Positions 1 to 13,139 are shown, counted from the stretch's first letter. The stretch: 64,000 nt of DNA from Pohlia nutans (GCA_022496805.1 CM040102.1:2170001-2234000); one strand, 5' to 3'. A program made the numbers and translations. The notes: generated by a model not told the origin, from the sequence alone.

Positions 1-258
1 AGCTTAGTGGTCTCTCATTATTAGGTGTGTAAGAGCTTGGTGGTCTTCAAACTCAATGGAAACTAGTTTAGCCGTCTTTCTTGACGGCTAAACTAGTTTC
101 CATTGAGTTTAGAGACCACCAAGCTCTTACACACCTAACAATGATAGACCACCAAGCTTTTCCATACTTTTTAGCTATTTGAGGTGAGCAAATAAGAGTA
201 CATTAATTCAAAATTCACGGTATCTTATTCAAACACACGGTGACTTTAAGGATAACTC
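1..258. mobile_element. Foldback MITE, copy 1 (cut by window start)
   Basis: This is an almost perfect hairpin. Its centre at about 73-90 reads GCCGTC, a short loop, then GACGGC, and the flanking GAGACCACCAAGC-type arms pair over about 80 bp. It ends at GGATAACTC followed by TA (259-260). A complete copy lies at 37207-37564; comparison with it shows that about 100 bp of this copy fall outside the window. It has no coding capacity. It sits inside an older TTAA-type element, whose sequence resumes at 261. Confidence 0.85.
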
Positions 259-260
259 TA

Positions 261-701
261 ATGTGAAGAAAACATTTTTACAATTAAAATATAACTATTT
301 ATTATTACTATTTTTTAATTAGTGTCGCAAGGTTTTCTCTTGATACTCAATTATAAATCCAAAATTGAATTTAACAACTTCGAAATTATTGTAATGAAAT
401 TGGAATTACATGCACTACAACATGGTATGGTTTTCACTATGTTATTCGACTTATTATGGATTCCCAAGTTTCATGCCTAACTGTTTGAACTACAACTGAC
501 ACTTGAGATAAACCACTTTTGATATTATTCAAACACGCTCAATATTATAATTTTTACATCGACCCATACCGTTCGAAAGTTAGTCATTATCACAAGGTTA
601 AGAATAAATTGAATGGATGAAAAACATCATCGTGTGTGATTTAGGGATGCGTGTTACAAATCATCCACCGTCCAGAATATGATAGCTTCTGCGTTTAAGG
701 G
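261..701. mobile_element. TTAA-type (piggyBac-like) MITE, right part
   Basis: Non-coding AT-rich sequence that ends in TTTAAGGG directly against TTAA (702-705), which is shared with the next element. Part of it (about 300-530) is recognisably similar to 9120-9420. Its left portion was separated by the foldback element at 1-258. Assignment rests on the end motif and on internal similarity to neighbouring family members. Confidence 0.5.
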
Positions 702-705
702 TTAA

Positions 706-1242
706 CCCTTGAATGCTCCTGCGTCCAATATCTGGACGATGGACAGATTCAAGTTATTCGATTCTCATCCGCATTGGACAGTTTTCATCCAAATAAATTT
801 CTCTTGGTTCTTGTGCAAGTTCACTATGTATTGTACGGTTTGGATGTTTAAAATTGGTTATTATGATTTTTGCAAAATTCACACAATTGGTTTATGTCAA
901 GTTTCATTCGTCGTTCAAAAAGTGAGACCTAAAACATGATTTTCCAAAATAAGTAGAATCAAATAATGGAAACCATACCATCTCATCAAGCATGTTATTC
1001 CAATCTCATTACAATATTTTAAATTTTTTTGTGTTAATGTGGGATTTTAAATCGAATTTCAAGAGAAAACCTTGCAAAAATAATTAAAAATATTTAATAA
1101 AAAATGATAAATCCAACCGTACAGATGTGATCTTCATGTTGACATTTACAACTTTGCTTTGTACATCAACTCCATTTTTGGTATTCATCTAACATTTTAT
1201 AACGTTTCTTTGAAAACATCATTGATTTGGGACCTTAAAGGG
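706..1242. mobile_element. TTAA-type (piggyBac-like) MITE
   Basis: A 537-bp non-coding element starting CCCTTGAATG and ending CCTTAAAGGG. It is flanked on both sides by exact TTAA (702-705 and 1243-1246). An inverted relative lies at 2267-2849 and a fragment at about 5035-5340. A TTAA duplication with CCCTT-type ends is the hallmark of the piggyBac superfamily; no transposase is present, so the superfamily call is an inference from the ends. Confidence 0.7.
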
Positions 1243-1484
1243 TTAAAGGGACTGAAAATGATAATACTCAGGATAATTATTTATAAAAAATCCCAAATCT
1301 GATCTGTGTGGAGGTCTGAATTATAAGTTCACAATCACTTTTATGAGTGATATACTGTCCTATACACGTTTAGGGTCATGTTACATTCACTCAGCAAACC
1401 CTAGCTACACGTTGCACTTTCTTGTTGATCAAAAGAGAACGTAAAATAACTTTAGTACTCACTGCCTAACCTATTTATTCCTAA

Positions 1485-2039
1485 CCCCTAGATGTCCCAG
1501 AGTCCAGACACGGGATCACTAATGAATTCAAAGTCTTCTCACGTTCTAATCAATGTTTCGATGAAACTCATCCAATATTTTGTAGATTCTTCACCAAGTT
1601 AATCTCCTATCTAATGACTGGATTTAGTCATACTAGAGTACATATTTTTATAAAATTACAAATGTAGAAGTACGTCAAGTCGTTGACCAAGCCAAAAGTG
1701 CATTGACTCTAATTCAAAGTGGAATCGTGAAAATTGGGGCCATGAATTTAAGAAACACAAAAATTTCATTTTATCACCACATTTAAGAGTATATCATTTC
1801 AAACTCATTCCAACAAAGTTTACTAAAAAAAATATTGAAATTATTTTTGTAATCAAACTTAGAAGGAATTTTTAATTTAAACTTTCAAATTTTATAATTA
1901 CGTATTCGTGGTTGTATTAGTGAATCAAACCGTACAGATGGAATCTAAAATTCAACATCTACAACTTTCATTTGTACATCAGTTTGTAATGTTATTTCTC
2001 AAATTGCCAATTCTTATGACACCCTCGTACATTTAGGGG
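1485..2039. mobile_element. TTAA-type (piggyBac-like) MITE, inverted copy of 40740-41319
   Basis: It starts CCCCTAGATG and ends CATTTAGGGG. Over most of its length it is the reverse complement of the element at 40740-41319. Flanks are CTAA and TTTA (or TTAA one base on), a slightly mutated target duplication. No coding capacity. Confidence 0.7.
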
Positions 2040-2266
2040 TTTAATATGATCTTCTCTGTTTACTACAAATCCACTGACAATGAAATCCAAAATTCTCATT
2101 TTACTATTCAACAGTTACAGCGCTGTAGCGTTACCATCTGCAACACTGTCTGTTGAGTGTCACAAAATCATCAATCCAAAGTGTAGTTTGTATTTACCCA
2201 GTGCTATCTTTCTTCACAATTCACTTACTGTAGCTACCTCATATTTCATTCTCCTATAATCATTAA

Positions 2267-2849
2267 CCCTTTTGGGGTTTAGGGTTCTCCATTGTTTTCA
2301 AAGATTCATTATAAAATGTCTGATGTCAAACAAAAATGGAGTTCATATACAAAGCACAGTTGTAAATGTCCATGTGCAGATCGCATGTGTACGGATGGAT
2401 TCATCATAAAACTAATTAATATTTATTATAAAACTAATTAATATTCATCATAAAACTAATTAATATTTATTATCAAGTTTTGCCAAAATCCCTCTTAAAA
2501 TGAAATTTAAAATAAAAAAATAACAGATTCTATAAAAAAATGAGTAAGGAAATTTGTATAACGTGCACTACATGATGCTTTGGTTTCCATTGTTTGAACC
2601 TACTTATTTTGAAATATCATGTTTAGGTATCGCTTCTGAACTATTAATGGACCTTTACATAAACCAAGTTTCTTGTTTTTTATAAAATCACAATATCTTA
2701 TTTTGAAGATCCATATAGTACAAACAATAGTCAAGCAGTAAAAGAACAGATAGAAATTTGGATGGATGAAAAAACTATACAAGATGTATTGATGGGATAA
2801 GTTGCAATTCGATCTTCGTCCATATACTGGTCGCTGGCGCGTCCAAGGG
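2267..2849. mobile_element. TTAA-type (piggyBac-like) MITE, inverted relative of 706-1242
   Basis: It starts CCCTTTTGGGG after TTAA (2263-2266) and ends GTCCAAGGG. Internal sequence is the diverged reverse complement of 706-1242. It contains a small internal tandem of about 30 bp near 2405-2470 (ATAAAACTAATTAATATT repeated three times). The right flank is TTCC rather than TTAA. Confidence 0.65.
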
Positions 2850-2967
2850 TTCCATCACTGCTCAGCATGCCATATGGGGCCAGAACTACTACGGTACTCC
2901 ATATACAGCCAGATCCATGCCTTGTATGTCCACTATCCACCTACGATATATGAGTACATAGGATTAA

Positions 2968-3288
2968 CCCCTAAACGTCACAACGTCCAGAAACTGGATC
3001 ATGAATGGATTCAAAGTCCTGTAACTTTTTCATACAATCTCGGATGACTTTCATCCAAGTCAACTTTGCAAGCCTATTAAGTTCTCTACCAATGAGAGTA
3101 AATCTCTTGTGATGGAAGATGTCCATAATATTGGAGAGGCCTCCAAATGCAAATATGTCAAATTTGTTGGGTAGATTTCATGCATGCAATGGTCCTTTCA
3201 TGTACACTTATTGTACATTTGAGCTATGCCAAAATCTATTGTTCAGGCTAGCATCTACTTGTGTTCAAAGGATCGGTACGTTTAGGGG
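2968..3288. mobile_element. TTAA-type (piggyBac-like) MITE, intact ends
   Basis: A 321-bp element with 11-bp perfect terminal inverted repeats CCCCTAAACGT. It is flanked by exact TTAA on both sides (2964-2967, 3289-3292). Non-coding. One of the cleanest members of the family in this window. Confidence 0.8.
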
Positions 3289-3501
3289 TTAAATTACTTT
3301 CTGCATAGAGTTCATAAAGTAAATCATTTTGATGTAACAGGGTGCATGGGTTAGGGCCGTTACCCCCCTGGACTCTGGATCATACACATCAGCAATTGGA
3401 CAGATGCATTTGCATACCCTGAACTAACAAAGTAATCTTCTGTTGCTTCCAACAGCAAATTACATCAAATTTCAGAAACAGCTTACCGAAATTTCAAGTT
3501 A

Positions 3502-4380
3502 TCATTCACGCTCAGAGGATTCACCAACATCTCGATCAAAGAGTAGATCTTGCTCCTGTGGAACTTCATTGAGGATCTCGTTGAGTTGAATGTTTCTGCC
3601 TGTTTGGACATGATCCGGGTTAGTCTCGGGAATTATGTCTGGGACTCGGAGATTTGCATGATCAACATCTGCCCCCATCGCAAACATTGGAATTTCTTCC
3701 TCTTCTGGTATTTCGCTGTCAATCCTCCGTCCTCGAACCTCTGTTCGCAGTACTACCTTCCAACCATCATCATCCTCTTCATCTGAAAAAAAAACTTGAT
3801 CGCAATGAATGGGGAAAGCAAAAGATTCATAACCGAATGGTACCATCGTGTTAAAATTTGCTATGGTAAACCCCATTCATCCTTTCTCACTGTGGCATTC
3901 CTCCCCCTGTAATTAGCCTTCACCCAGTCGCAAACCAAAATCACAGTGCAATGACGTCCATAATTAAGTTCCACAATCTCTAGTATTTGGCCAATGTACT
4001 CCAAGTTAGCATCTACTAAGTTTGCATCTCTTCTCCCTGAGCGACATGGCCTCTGGAAAAATGCTGCAACACCAGAATCGCACGTTCTAGTTATTGTTTC
4101 CTCAGCGCTTTTCACCCTGTAGTGGTACCCGTATGCGTACATACTCTTGAACCTCTGAGTTTGTAAAGATGGCAGTTTTGAAGAATCCTCCACCTCATCC
4201 GGTACTACAGTGCCTTCTTCTTTCCTCGCTTCAATCTCTGCCCGCAACCATTCTGCAAAGGACGGCAGTACGTGCAGTTCTTGCGGATACGGTGTCACCC
4301 TCCTCCCATTCCTCTGACGATGTCTTGCACGGAACTCATCCCATTCATTTGTTCTTTCCTGCCATAAACATTCATACCTC
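3502..4380 (-). pseudogene. TNP2 exon 4: DUF4216-type C-terminal region
   Basis: The acceptor is ...TAACAG before 4380. The first part (to about 3861) includes AYGYHYRVKS, then LEIVELNYGR and a CDW motif, as in DUF4216 of CACTA transposases. The reading frame then stops, but GFTIANFN and a QVFFSDEEDDDGWKVVL segment continue in the next frame, so one base has been lost in the run of Gs around 3866. The remainder is acidic and ends at 3502. Function is lost unless this copy is repaired by recombination. Confidence 0.8.
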
Positions 4381-5034
4381 CTGTTACCAACACATGGTGT
4401 TAGTAAAGACCAGGCAATTTATTTATTTTAGTACAAATTAGGCACATCTCAAAGCACTTAATAAATGTTGACCAAAATGATAAGCTATCTATCGTCTACC
4501 TAGGTTTAGGTTCTTTTTTATTATTTACCTAGACTTTGTTGAAATGTAAACCCGGCTGGTTTTTGAGCCTTTTACCTTACTACAAGTCAGGCACTTCCCC
4601 ATACAACCATAAAGCTGCTGTCAGCTTCTCGGGTCTCTACTGCTACTGTCTACATACATGTCTCTGTCATAGAAACTGAGTAGGGTTTTCATGAGTTTAT
4701 CCTTCACCCTCTGGAGCACAGCTGACCATATTTGGTCACTACAATGTCTTGAGACCAAGTAAGTTACCACTGTACCACACACCTTGCGAAGTGATCCAAC
4801 GTCAGTTTTAAAATTCCTGAAGGTCATGTACAACAGAACCTTCTATGACTTGAATGGCAGACCTATTACGTGCCAGCGCCCATGCTGGATGATTTCTGAC
4901 ACGTCTCGTAACCACGCACACTGACGTTCTCATCCATTAAATATTTTAAAATTCTTCTCTTACTTGATTACCATTTCTATTGTACTAATTTTCATAAAAG
5001 AATATTTTGAATTTTTTAAAATTATCAAGAGTTC

Positions 5035-5340
5035 TATATGTGAAGTTTCATTATTAGTCCAAAAGTGAGACCTTAAACATGATCTTACATAATATGTAGA
5101 ATCAAATAGTGAAAACCATACCTGCATGTTATTCTCATTTCATTACAATGTTTTTAAAATTATATTGTTAATATTCGAATTGTAATTGAGTTTTAAGAGA
5201 CAACCTTGCACACTTAATTTACAGAAATCAATACTACATATGATGAATCCAATCGTACATATGTTATCTTCACATTCATATTTAAAATTTCCTTTGTACA
5301 TCAAGTCCATTTTATTTTTTTAACAAACATTTTATAACGG
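5035..5340. repeat. Fragment of TTAA-type MITE inside TNP2 intron 3
   Basis: About 300 bp resembling 900-1205 of the element at 706-1242 (shared GTGAGACCTTAAACATGAT-like and GTACATCAAGTCCATTTT-like stretches). No clean ends are seen, so it is a diverged fragment. It lies in the 1.7-kb intron 6089-4381. The rest of that intron shows no gene. Confidence 0.5.
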
Positions 5341-6089
5341 ATATTGTAGAACTGTGTTGAATTAGGATGAATAGTGTTAACATACATAATTTTGAATGGA
5401 AAAAACATACATAAAAAATATTGCGTAAACATATATTTATGATTTCTTAAGAAATATGAAAGAACTTTACTTTTTAAAACAGATACTTTATTTTGTATCC
5501 CCTCTTCACTTTACACTATACCCAACGGCCGTCAAGTTCATAGTTTGGCTTCTCAAGAATGAGCTATGGCCCTTGTGAGGTTTTCTCAACAGCTTTTAAC
5601 TCCATATTCATTAAATTGGCCAATCTCGATTATATTGGCTGCTCAAATAGTGTGATTTCAGTTCATTTACTCTCTTTATTTGAATAGTGTGGCGGCCAAT
5701 ATAAAAAAAATTGGCTAATTTAATGAATATGGGGCTTTTTGTTTTTAGTGTAAAAAGGGCCTTAGGTCTATGGCTGCTTTCCAGTTCTCAAAAGAATTGA
5801 CAGGCTCTTATCAGTTTCCTTCCACTGTACTTTCCTATTTTACCTACTCTGTGCATAACGCAAATGACTCCCACTACACCCTGTACACTCCTCTGCGCCC
5901 GTCACGGTTATTAAAAAACCCCTGTCTAATTTTCATCATGTCAACTCTGACATTAAACCTACTTCTGTGATGATTTGTTGGACTGTTCTCATGAGCAGTT
6001 CAATTCCTATGCCCACCCCAGCACAAAAAGTTGATTACTTGATACCACTTAATTCAAATTAGACATTACAGAAGGTCAAAAATACTTAC

Positions 6090-6988
6090 TGTCTTTAAGG
6101 CTCAATGTGCGCTGAGTTGTCCAACACGAAATCATGCATCGCACTCCGTAGTTCTTCGGACAAAATCTTCGGCTTTCCTTTTCCTTCAAGAATTTCGTCA
6201 ACCATCGATGGCTCTTCTTTATCATCCCACACTCTACGTGTCGTGATATTATACTCGGACATATACTTTGTGATAAAACCAAGGGCTTGTTCTACTTGGT
6301 ACCCTTGCGCAATACTTCCTTCTGGCTTTGCCAGGTTCCTCACAAAACCCTTCACCGATTTGAAATAGCGTTCATAAGGGTACATCCACCTAGTATGCAC
6401 TGGCCCATACAGAAAAGCCTCTTGCACTAAATGATATTGCAAGTGCGACATTATGTCAAAGAACGAAGGGGGCATTTCCTTTTCTAGCATGCACATAGTC
6501 TCAGCACAGTCCCCAAGCATTTGTTCTTTTTCCGCCCCGTCAATTGTTTTTGCACAAAGCTTTCTAAACACCCTGCTCAATCTAATCACTGCCCCTACTA
6601 AAGCCTTATTACTCACCTTCCTGAAACACAATGGCAAAATCTGTTGCATTAAAACGTGGTAATCATGGGATTTTAGACCACTCAATTTCCCTTTGCTAAT
6701 CTTAGTGTGTAAGGTTGCAACATAATTTGTTGGAGTTCTAAGATTCTTTAGGACTCTCAACACTCGGTCCTTATCTGCTGTAGACAGCACGTACGATGCA
6801 TCAGGCATATAGAAACGATCCTCGTTAGGGCCCGTTGGTTGTAAATGAAGGTGAGGCCGTATTCCCCGTGCTTGCATGTCTGCTCTTACTGAAGGGTTGT
6901 CTTTCTCTCCAAAAGCCGTTCTCAATATGTTCTCTGCAATGTTTTTCTCGCAGTGCATCACATCAAGGACATGACGCACGGGAAGGTC
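6090..6988 (-). pseudogene. TNP2 exon 3: DUF4218 region
   Basis: The exon opens after a TGTACAG acceptor and reads DLPVRHVLDVMHCEKN, the well-known junction of TNP2 proteins. Further on come MPPSFFDIMSHLQYHL, EAFLYGPVHTRWMYPYERY and NLAKPEGSIAQGY, which are diagnostic of DUF4218. An in-frame TAA at 6095-6097 precedes a GTAAGT donor (intron from 6089). Splicing to 4380 keeps phase (CA|G), so the stop is the only defect in this exon. Confidence 0.9.
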
Positions 6989-9950
6989 CTGTACAAATCA
7001 CATTCACGGGATTTTACATTAAAATTTCCTTCTAAATATAATTCAATAGCCTTTGTTACTGCTACCTTTCTCTGATTGATTGATGTGGAATATCCCACAT
7101 TATTTTATCTACCATATGAAATGATGTGGGATATTCCTCGACACGTCCGTAACTCTAGGGACATTGGCATTACGCAACAGCAATCAACCATCTTGCACAT
7201 GAACTCAAAGCACTGCTTAATCACAATTCAACAATGTTCTATAGTTTTTTATTTGATTCAATAGTCCATTGACATAAAAGTCACTGCTCAATCTATAAAT
7301 AAAGGTGGATGCAACAGACAGGCACCCCTCTTCAATACCACTGAATGTTATGACGTTTCTTAATAATGATATACTTATTAGTCAAAATATTAGTAACATC
7401 AGAAGTTTTTTTTCCACATGGGTGAGTTTGGGCTTCAAACACATGTACCACAGTTCTGCGCATAAACTGCTAAAAAACAGACAGGAAATAGATACTGGAT
7501 TACAGAATGCTACGCTGGTCCCCACAGAGCACGACTTTTAATACAAAAAATTGAATGGTACTCCATGGTGTGACATGATATTTTATTCTAAGTGACAGTC
7601 ATAGTCTTTCTTTGAAGCATGCCTGTACTGTTCATTTTCTCTCAATTCATTGTCACAGACATCCCTGCACTTTTCAATTTTACGGAAATTTCATTAGATA
7701 TCGCATGTCCTCTTTTGTATTGACCCCTAAACGTCCACAAATCTAATTACAGGTAGTTTGTTGGTCACAACCCAAATTTGATGTTGAAGATGCCTTTTGC
7801 TGCTAATACACTGAACTAAGAAAATTTAGTTTCTTAACCCTTAAAGTTCCAGATTGGCCATTTTGGCCAGTATTATACGACCGTATTTCATTGTATTTGG
7901 AATGGTTATACACCTCCTATGAGTTTCATATCAAAAGTGCAGTTAGAAATCATGTCTACATGGTTTTAAAAGCTCTTGGGATCTCAATTTGGAACTTTCT
8001 CCTTACAACAAATGTTAATTATACGGCAATGTATCTACTATGCCCTAAATCCTTTAAGGGTTATGTCTAGTTTTGGATCCACTTCTCATATTTTACAAAT
8101 TCCAATTACTATGTATTTTATTTCCTATGCATGCTTTGTAGCTCAAGGGCAGAATTACACTACATAGGATGTTCATGTATCTAATTTCAAATATTTTAGG
8201 ATAAAATTCTATGGAAAACATATCATGTGAATCTTCATTGTAATGTGTACTTGCTCCCAAAACATTATTTATTTTTAAAAGCTTGTTTGTAATAAAACAT
8301 ATTATATGAAGAATAACACTTGATATTTCTTAAAAAAGCCTTATTAAATAATACATAAATCAAAATGGTTTCAAAATTGATAAGAAACTTTGATTTGCAT
8401 GCACGAATATTACAAACTATATTTAGATACATCATCACCCCGTCAATTGTTTAGTTTCAATTTCCTACAAAGGAGTGGTACGTTGAATGGCTAATGATGG
8501 ACTCTGTACGGTAGTCAAAATATATGAATGTACTGCATAAGTTCATGCCATATGAATACGTTGGGGCTTCTCACACATAAGGTAATTATACCTGGTGGCG
8601 TCACCTTACCAATTGAGCCTATTTACACACATAAAACATAAAATATTTTCAGTAGGCCTTATTAGCAAGTACAAGAAGATGCCAACGCACTTTGGCATGC
8701 ATTATTTTCACATTGAATGAATTAGTTATGAATTTCCAAAGTACTGACTTAATCTGACCTTAAAGCGATCCCAAACTCTAATGTTCAGGTTGTGCACATT
8801 CTCATCAACAGTACGGTGTCAGAATCTACCTATAATGGAAGATTGACCTATAACTTTAAGGAAATGGTCGCTTCTAGGTATAGTTACCTTATTCCAGTGT
8901 TTGGGCACTTGCTATGCTATACGGAAGCCTGTATATAAATATTAGATTTTTAAAGACTATGGTGGTCTTATCAGACCACCGTATTCCTAAAAATTAAAAA
9001 AAACCAGTAATCCTGTAATGTCTCAATTTGACATTGTTTTCAGAAATTTGTTATAAACGTTTGGATAAGCGATTCATAATGCTGTTGAAGAACATAGTAC
9101 AGTTTTGGACATCACTGGGAAGATAACATAAGTAGGGTTGGATTCATCATATTCATTATTAATATTATTTTATTCTCTTTGCATGGTTTTTCTCTTGACA
9201 CTCAATTACAAATCTTAATTTAACATTAAAAATCTGAACAAGATTATAATAAAATAAAATAAACATCCACTAGAAGCTGTTCAGGTTATATGTTATTTGG
9301 ATCTACTTCTTATGGAAAATCATGTTCACTTACTCACTTTTTGAACTACAATTGGAACTCCACGTAGACCACTTTTGCAAATTTTCAAAATCTCTCATTC
9401 TCTTGTTTTGACAGTAAGTACCATACAAACAGTACTGTACTACCATAGCAGGTTCGTCCTAAAATAATTCTAAAAATAAAAAATAAAAATTTAGAAAATT
9501 ATTCCGCCAGAAAAAAAGAAAATAGTATAAATTAGTTTTTGCAATATGTTGTTATTTCTAAGCTATTTCAAATTAACGCTGTACATAATTACTCTTCAGA
9601 ATCATTGCTTATGTGGAACCTTAACCATTCAAGTACCAAAAATCCATGGAATTAAAATGATAAATTCAGTCGTTCATATAATCAATAGTGTGATTCAAAT
9701 AGACCATACTTTTGTATCGCTGGAATTAGTAAAGAAAAGTGCATGTGCTGACCCAAAACACAAATGAGTTTGAACAAAAGAAACTTCTTATACCACTCAG
9801 TACAAACTGTTAAAAAAAACTTTAAGCCATATTAGGGCTACTTGGTCCTTACAAGGTTAACCTGTATTGCACATGCTTTGCATTGGTTTTGTACACCTAT
9901 ATATGACTCTAAAAAATATATAACATAAAATTGATGGTTAGAATCAGCAC
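6989..9950 (-). other. TNP2 intron 2 (2962 bp) with inserted MITEs
   Basis: Bounded by GTGCTG at the 5' end (9950) and TGTACAG at the 3' end (6990-6989). It contains a TTAA-type element at 7838-8060, a further MITE-like fragment at about 9120-9420 and a small GGTGGTCT-based palindrome near 8957-8987. No coding signal otherwise. Confidence 0.7.
7838..8060. mobile_element. Short TTAA-type MITE
   Basis: 223 bp with CCCTTAAAG at one end and CCTTTAAGGG at the other. Flanks are TTAA (7834-7837) and TTAT (8061-8064), a one-base decay of the expected duplication. Non-coding. Confidence 0.55.
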
Positions 9951-11411
9951 CTTCCAATATGGTAGGTCAAACAAAATACTGCGTCACTTCACGCCGTGAC
10001 GTTTAACTAGGTCACCAAGAGAGTTCTCCACTCCCCCATTTGCAAGGAAGTTTGATCGTTCCGTACCCCATTCTAGGATCTCCTCTCCTGTTGGTCTATC
10101 TGGAGCCCCTCCCCACTCCTCGTCATTGTTAAATGTTGATTTCGCGCTGCGGAACCTGTGATCAGCTTCTGAGTACCGTCGACCTCCAAGGAATATCATT
10201 TTTTTTAGAAGTTGAGCATGCTCTACACATGTTTCAGGCCCACACAAAGGACAACCTTTGTATCCATGCACCTGTTGTCCCGATAGTAGTCCATATGGTG
10301 GGAAGTCATTGACAGTCCAAATCAACATTGCCCGGAGATTAAATCTTCTATTTCCTTCAGGCATGGACATATTAATGGCTGGGACCCCATCCCATAATTT
10401 TAGCAAGTCCCGAACAATGGGACCTAAGAATACATCTATGTTTTCCGCTGTGGGAGATTTAGGCCCGGGAATAAGTAGCGCCAGCGATATGAAAAATTTC
10501 TTCGTTAGTAACCAGGGAGGGAGATTGTATATTGTTATTAAAAGCACCCAAGTAGAATGCTTGATTGCATTATTCTTGTATGAAATAATGCCATCTCCAA
10601 CCAGTCCCAGACGAAGATTTGTTAGAACACTTGCAAATTCTGGTTCGTTCTCATCTATCGCCTTCCACTGTTCGCTGTCAGCTACGGATCTCATGAGCTG
10701 CCCACGTGATTTATGCCCGTGGTACCATGTCATGTGTTTAGCAACTTCAAGACATTTGAACATCCGCTGCAAATGTCTAATGACATCAAAATACCGAGCT
10801 ACACGCTGAGGTACTTTGTTGGATCCAGGAATGTATCGTACCTGCTGGCATGTAGGACATTCCTCCAGCTCTGCATTCTCTCCTTGGTACAAGACATGAC
10901 CGTCTGGACAGCAATGTACCTGCTCATGTTTCAATCCCAATTTCATGAGCAAAGATTTCACCTCATAAGTAGTTCTTGGAAATTTGTTTGATGTGGGCAG
11001 CAAATCCCCAGCTATCCATGTCAGTAGGGCGCCCAAGAAGGTATGTGGCACCGAGTACAGCGTGCACAGTGAGAACAATACAATTGCACACTGCAAACGG
11101 TTTTGAGTACTCCCCTCGTAGATGGACTCAGTGGATTCACGGATCATGTATTCCAAATTGGCCTCATCAATATCACCGTCTCCTTCAGCCATGGCAGCAT
11201 CAATATCAGCATCGTCACCTCCATGTACCGTGTTGTTGTGAATTTCGTCTATATGTGCAAATGCATCCCTAGCCATGGCTTCCACATCCACTGCAGTCCG
11301 CCGTGGCCACGTCAATTCTTCCTCTCTATTGCGACGCCCTCGTTGTCTGTATCGCTCTCCACCTCTGTCTCGTGCTACGGTAGGTCCTCTCACGTTTTGT
11401 CCATCCACTGT
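9951..11411 (-). pseudogene. TNP2 exon 2: Transposase_21 core
   Basis: The acceptor is GTACAG at 11412. The N-terminal part is basic, then acidic. Middle motifs include DGHVLYQGENAELEECPTC, WYHGHKSRGQLMRS and DFPPYGLLSGQQVHGYKGC, all typical of TNP2. A TGA at 9984-9986 interrupts the frame, but the same frame reads on as RSILFDLPYWK to the donor at 9950. The stop is thus a single substitution, most simply CGA to TGA. Confidence 0.9.
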
Positions 11412-11728
11412 CTGTACGGAAATCACGGCAGAGAAGGTAATTCATTATGGAATACTTTGTTCGACTTTTATAATACAATGGCGTGATAACAGGCATAATA
11501 TTGAAATATCTAGCATGCAACAAAAACACACATACCAATCATTATGTAGTATTCCCGCTCTATATGTGATATGTGCATTGCCCAAAAATCGCATGAAATA
11601 GATGCTGCCACTTTGAATTGCAACAACAGATGACCAGTACTAGTTTAACAGATGACCAGTACTAGTTTAACAAATGAGTTCTACACTAAAATATTTTACA
11701 AGTGGGAAACAATTTTGTTTGAACGTAC

Positions 11729-11908
11729 CATTACTGGATATATGAGGTATGCATCACGACCATAAGCACTGTGGTGCCTTGCCACGGTCTCCACTTTCTT
11801 GATACGTGCTCCTCTGCAGCGGTTACATGCACAAGGGTATTCCGGTAATCCTAATTTTTGCGCTATGCTGCGCTCAATGTGGTACGCCGCGCACAGTCTT
11901 CGACGCAT
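11729..11908 (-). pseudogene. TNP2 exon 1: Cys-rich N-terminal piece
   Basis: Encodes YPCACNRCRGARIKKVETVA and a following HHSAYGRDAYL segment, resembling the Cys/His motif of the transposase-associated domain found at the N terminus of CACTA transposases. The exon ends at a GTACGT donor (11728), in phase with exon 2. The true start codon may lie further upstream, above 11908. Confidence 0.6.
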
Positions 11909-11929
11909 ACTGTACCAATTCTCCTTCTA

Positions 11930-13139
11930 CGGTTGCTCAATGAAATGTGACACAGGGTTTAACTCTCCAAGCGCAATTTATTGTGAAGTAGTGTTTTCTT
12001 CATAACAAAGACCCTGTCATTAGCAATCTAACATTTTGGTGTTAAGGTCCCAACATTCCTTCTATTGAATAAGTGATTCCATGCACTTTGTTATTGACTT
12101 AGACAATTACAGTGCCTTATCGAGCACAAGCAGTTGAAGGTCCATGGGAACAATTTAATGAAGAAGGTCAAGGTACATACATACTTGAACTAAAGTGAAC
12201 CCGGAGAGTAGTGTTCGTGCTTCATCCTTGTCGTACATTCCATTTGAACCAAGTGTCTGTAGAAAGCATTCGAGAAACAAAGGTCATCATATATTCATGA
12301 AGTTGTAACAACTACAATACAAGCCCCAAACATTGTATAGATCACATTCAGTAATAAGCTCCTCAGTGAGAAACGAAAAGTGGACAAAGTTCTCACATCC
12401 TTTTCACATTAATAATTTGTTTTTAAATCAATAGATAAAAATCTCTGATTCTACATAGGGTCTGCAAAGTCGTCGTCACAACTGCCTTCCAACAGAAGTC
12501 ATGACTGTTCTCGTAATCATAACGCCTTTAGCTTTATTACATCTGGCTGTCGAAGCATGTCATCGAGGATTTTTGTGATCTGCACCTTCTTAGTGTGTGA
12601 TTTTGAGACCCCACTACGCGCTTCTAGTGTTCGCTTCTTCGATATATTTCTAACGCAATTGCCCTAGGAATCTAATGTAATCTTCCCTTACTTAAGGTAG
12701 AACAATTCTTATTCGACGTATCTGTAACAGGCTCAGAATTCACAATCTGTCCACAGTTGCTACCTCCGGTAACTTGGAGGAGGAGTTCAAACAGCATCAC
12801 ATGGATACTCAAAGAACAAAGAACTCCTACTTTGAAAATGACTAAGTTTAAACAATTTTACTGCAAAATGTCTAATTTCAGTGGGACCAAAATTAATATC
12901 AATGAAATCAGTGAAGACTATTGCATATGTCGAAGGCAAAATAAATAAATAAATAACATACATGAAATACAGAAAACCAGCTCAAACATAGTGAATATTC
13001 TCGAACCACCTAGCAGCCTATATAGAAATCAATTGCACAGACGTATACATGTGTACAGTCCGCATATTCCAGACAATATATGAAAATCAGACAAAAATTC
13101 ACATATTATATTTATTACCGTACAGCTTGTCCACATATT
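11930..13139. other. No gene recognised
   Basis: AT-rich sequence between the TNP2 first exon and the next broken gene. I see no protein family, tRNA or rRNA here. It may hold the 5' leader of the transposase gene. Confidence 0.4.

Larger units (their letters stand above)
3502..11908 (-). pseudogene. CACTA (En/Spm) TNP2-type transposase, broken
   Basis: The transposase of a CACTA DNA transposon, which acts in the nucleus by cutting and joining element ends. I can trace four minus-strand exons: about 11908-11729, 11411-9951, 6988-6090 and 4380-3502. They are joined by GT-AG introns 11728-11412, 9950-6989 and 6089-4381, and the phases agree across all three junctions. In order the protein shows a Cys-rich N-terminal piece, the Transposase_21 (TNP2) region, the DUF4218 region and the DUF4216 region, as in the plant family. 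Lesions: in-frame TGA at 9984-9986, in-frame TAA at 6095-6097, and a one-base loss in a G run near 3866. It is a recently dead copy rather than ancient debris. The gene start lies at or beyond 11908 and is not certain. The CACTA termini were not identified. Confidence 0.85.

Noticed and set aside
9984..9986. TGA in TNP2 as a programmed readthrough or recoding site
   Set aside because: A second nonsense codon and a frameshift occur in the same gene, so simple decay is the better explanation.
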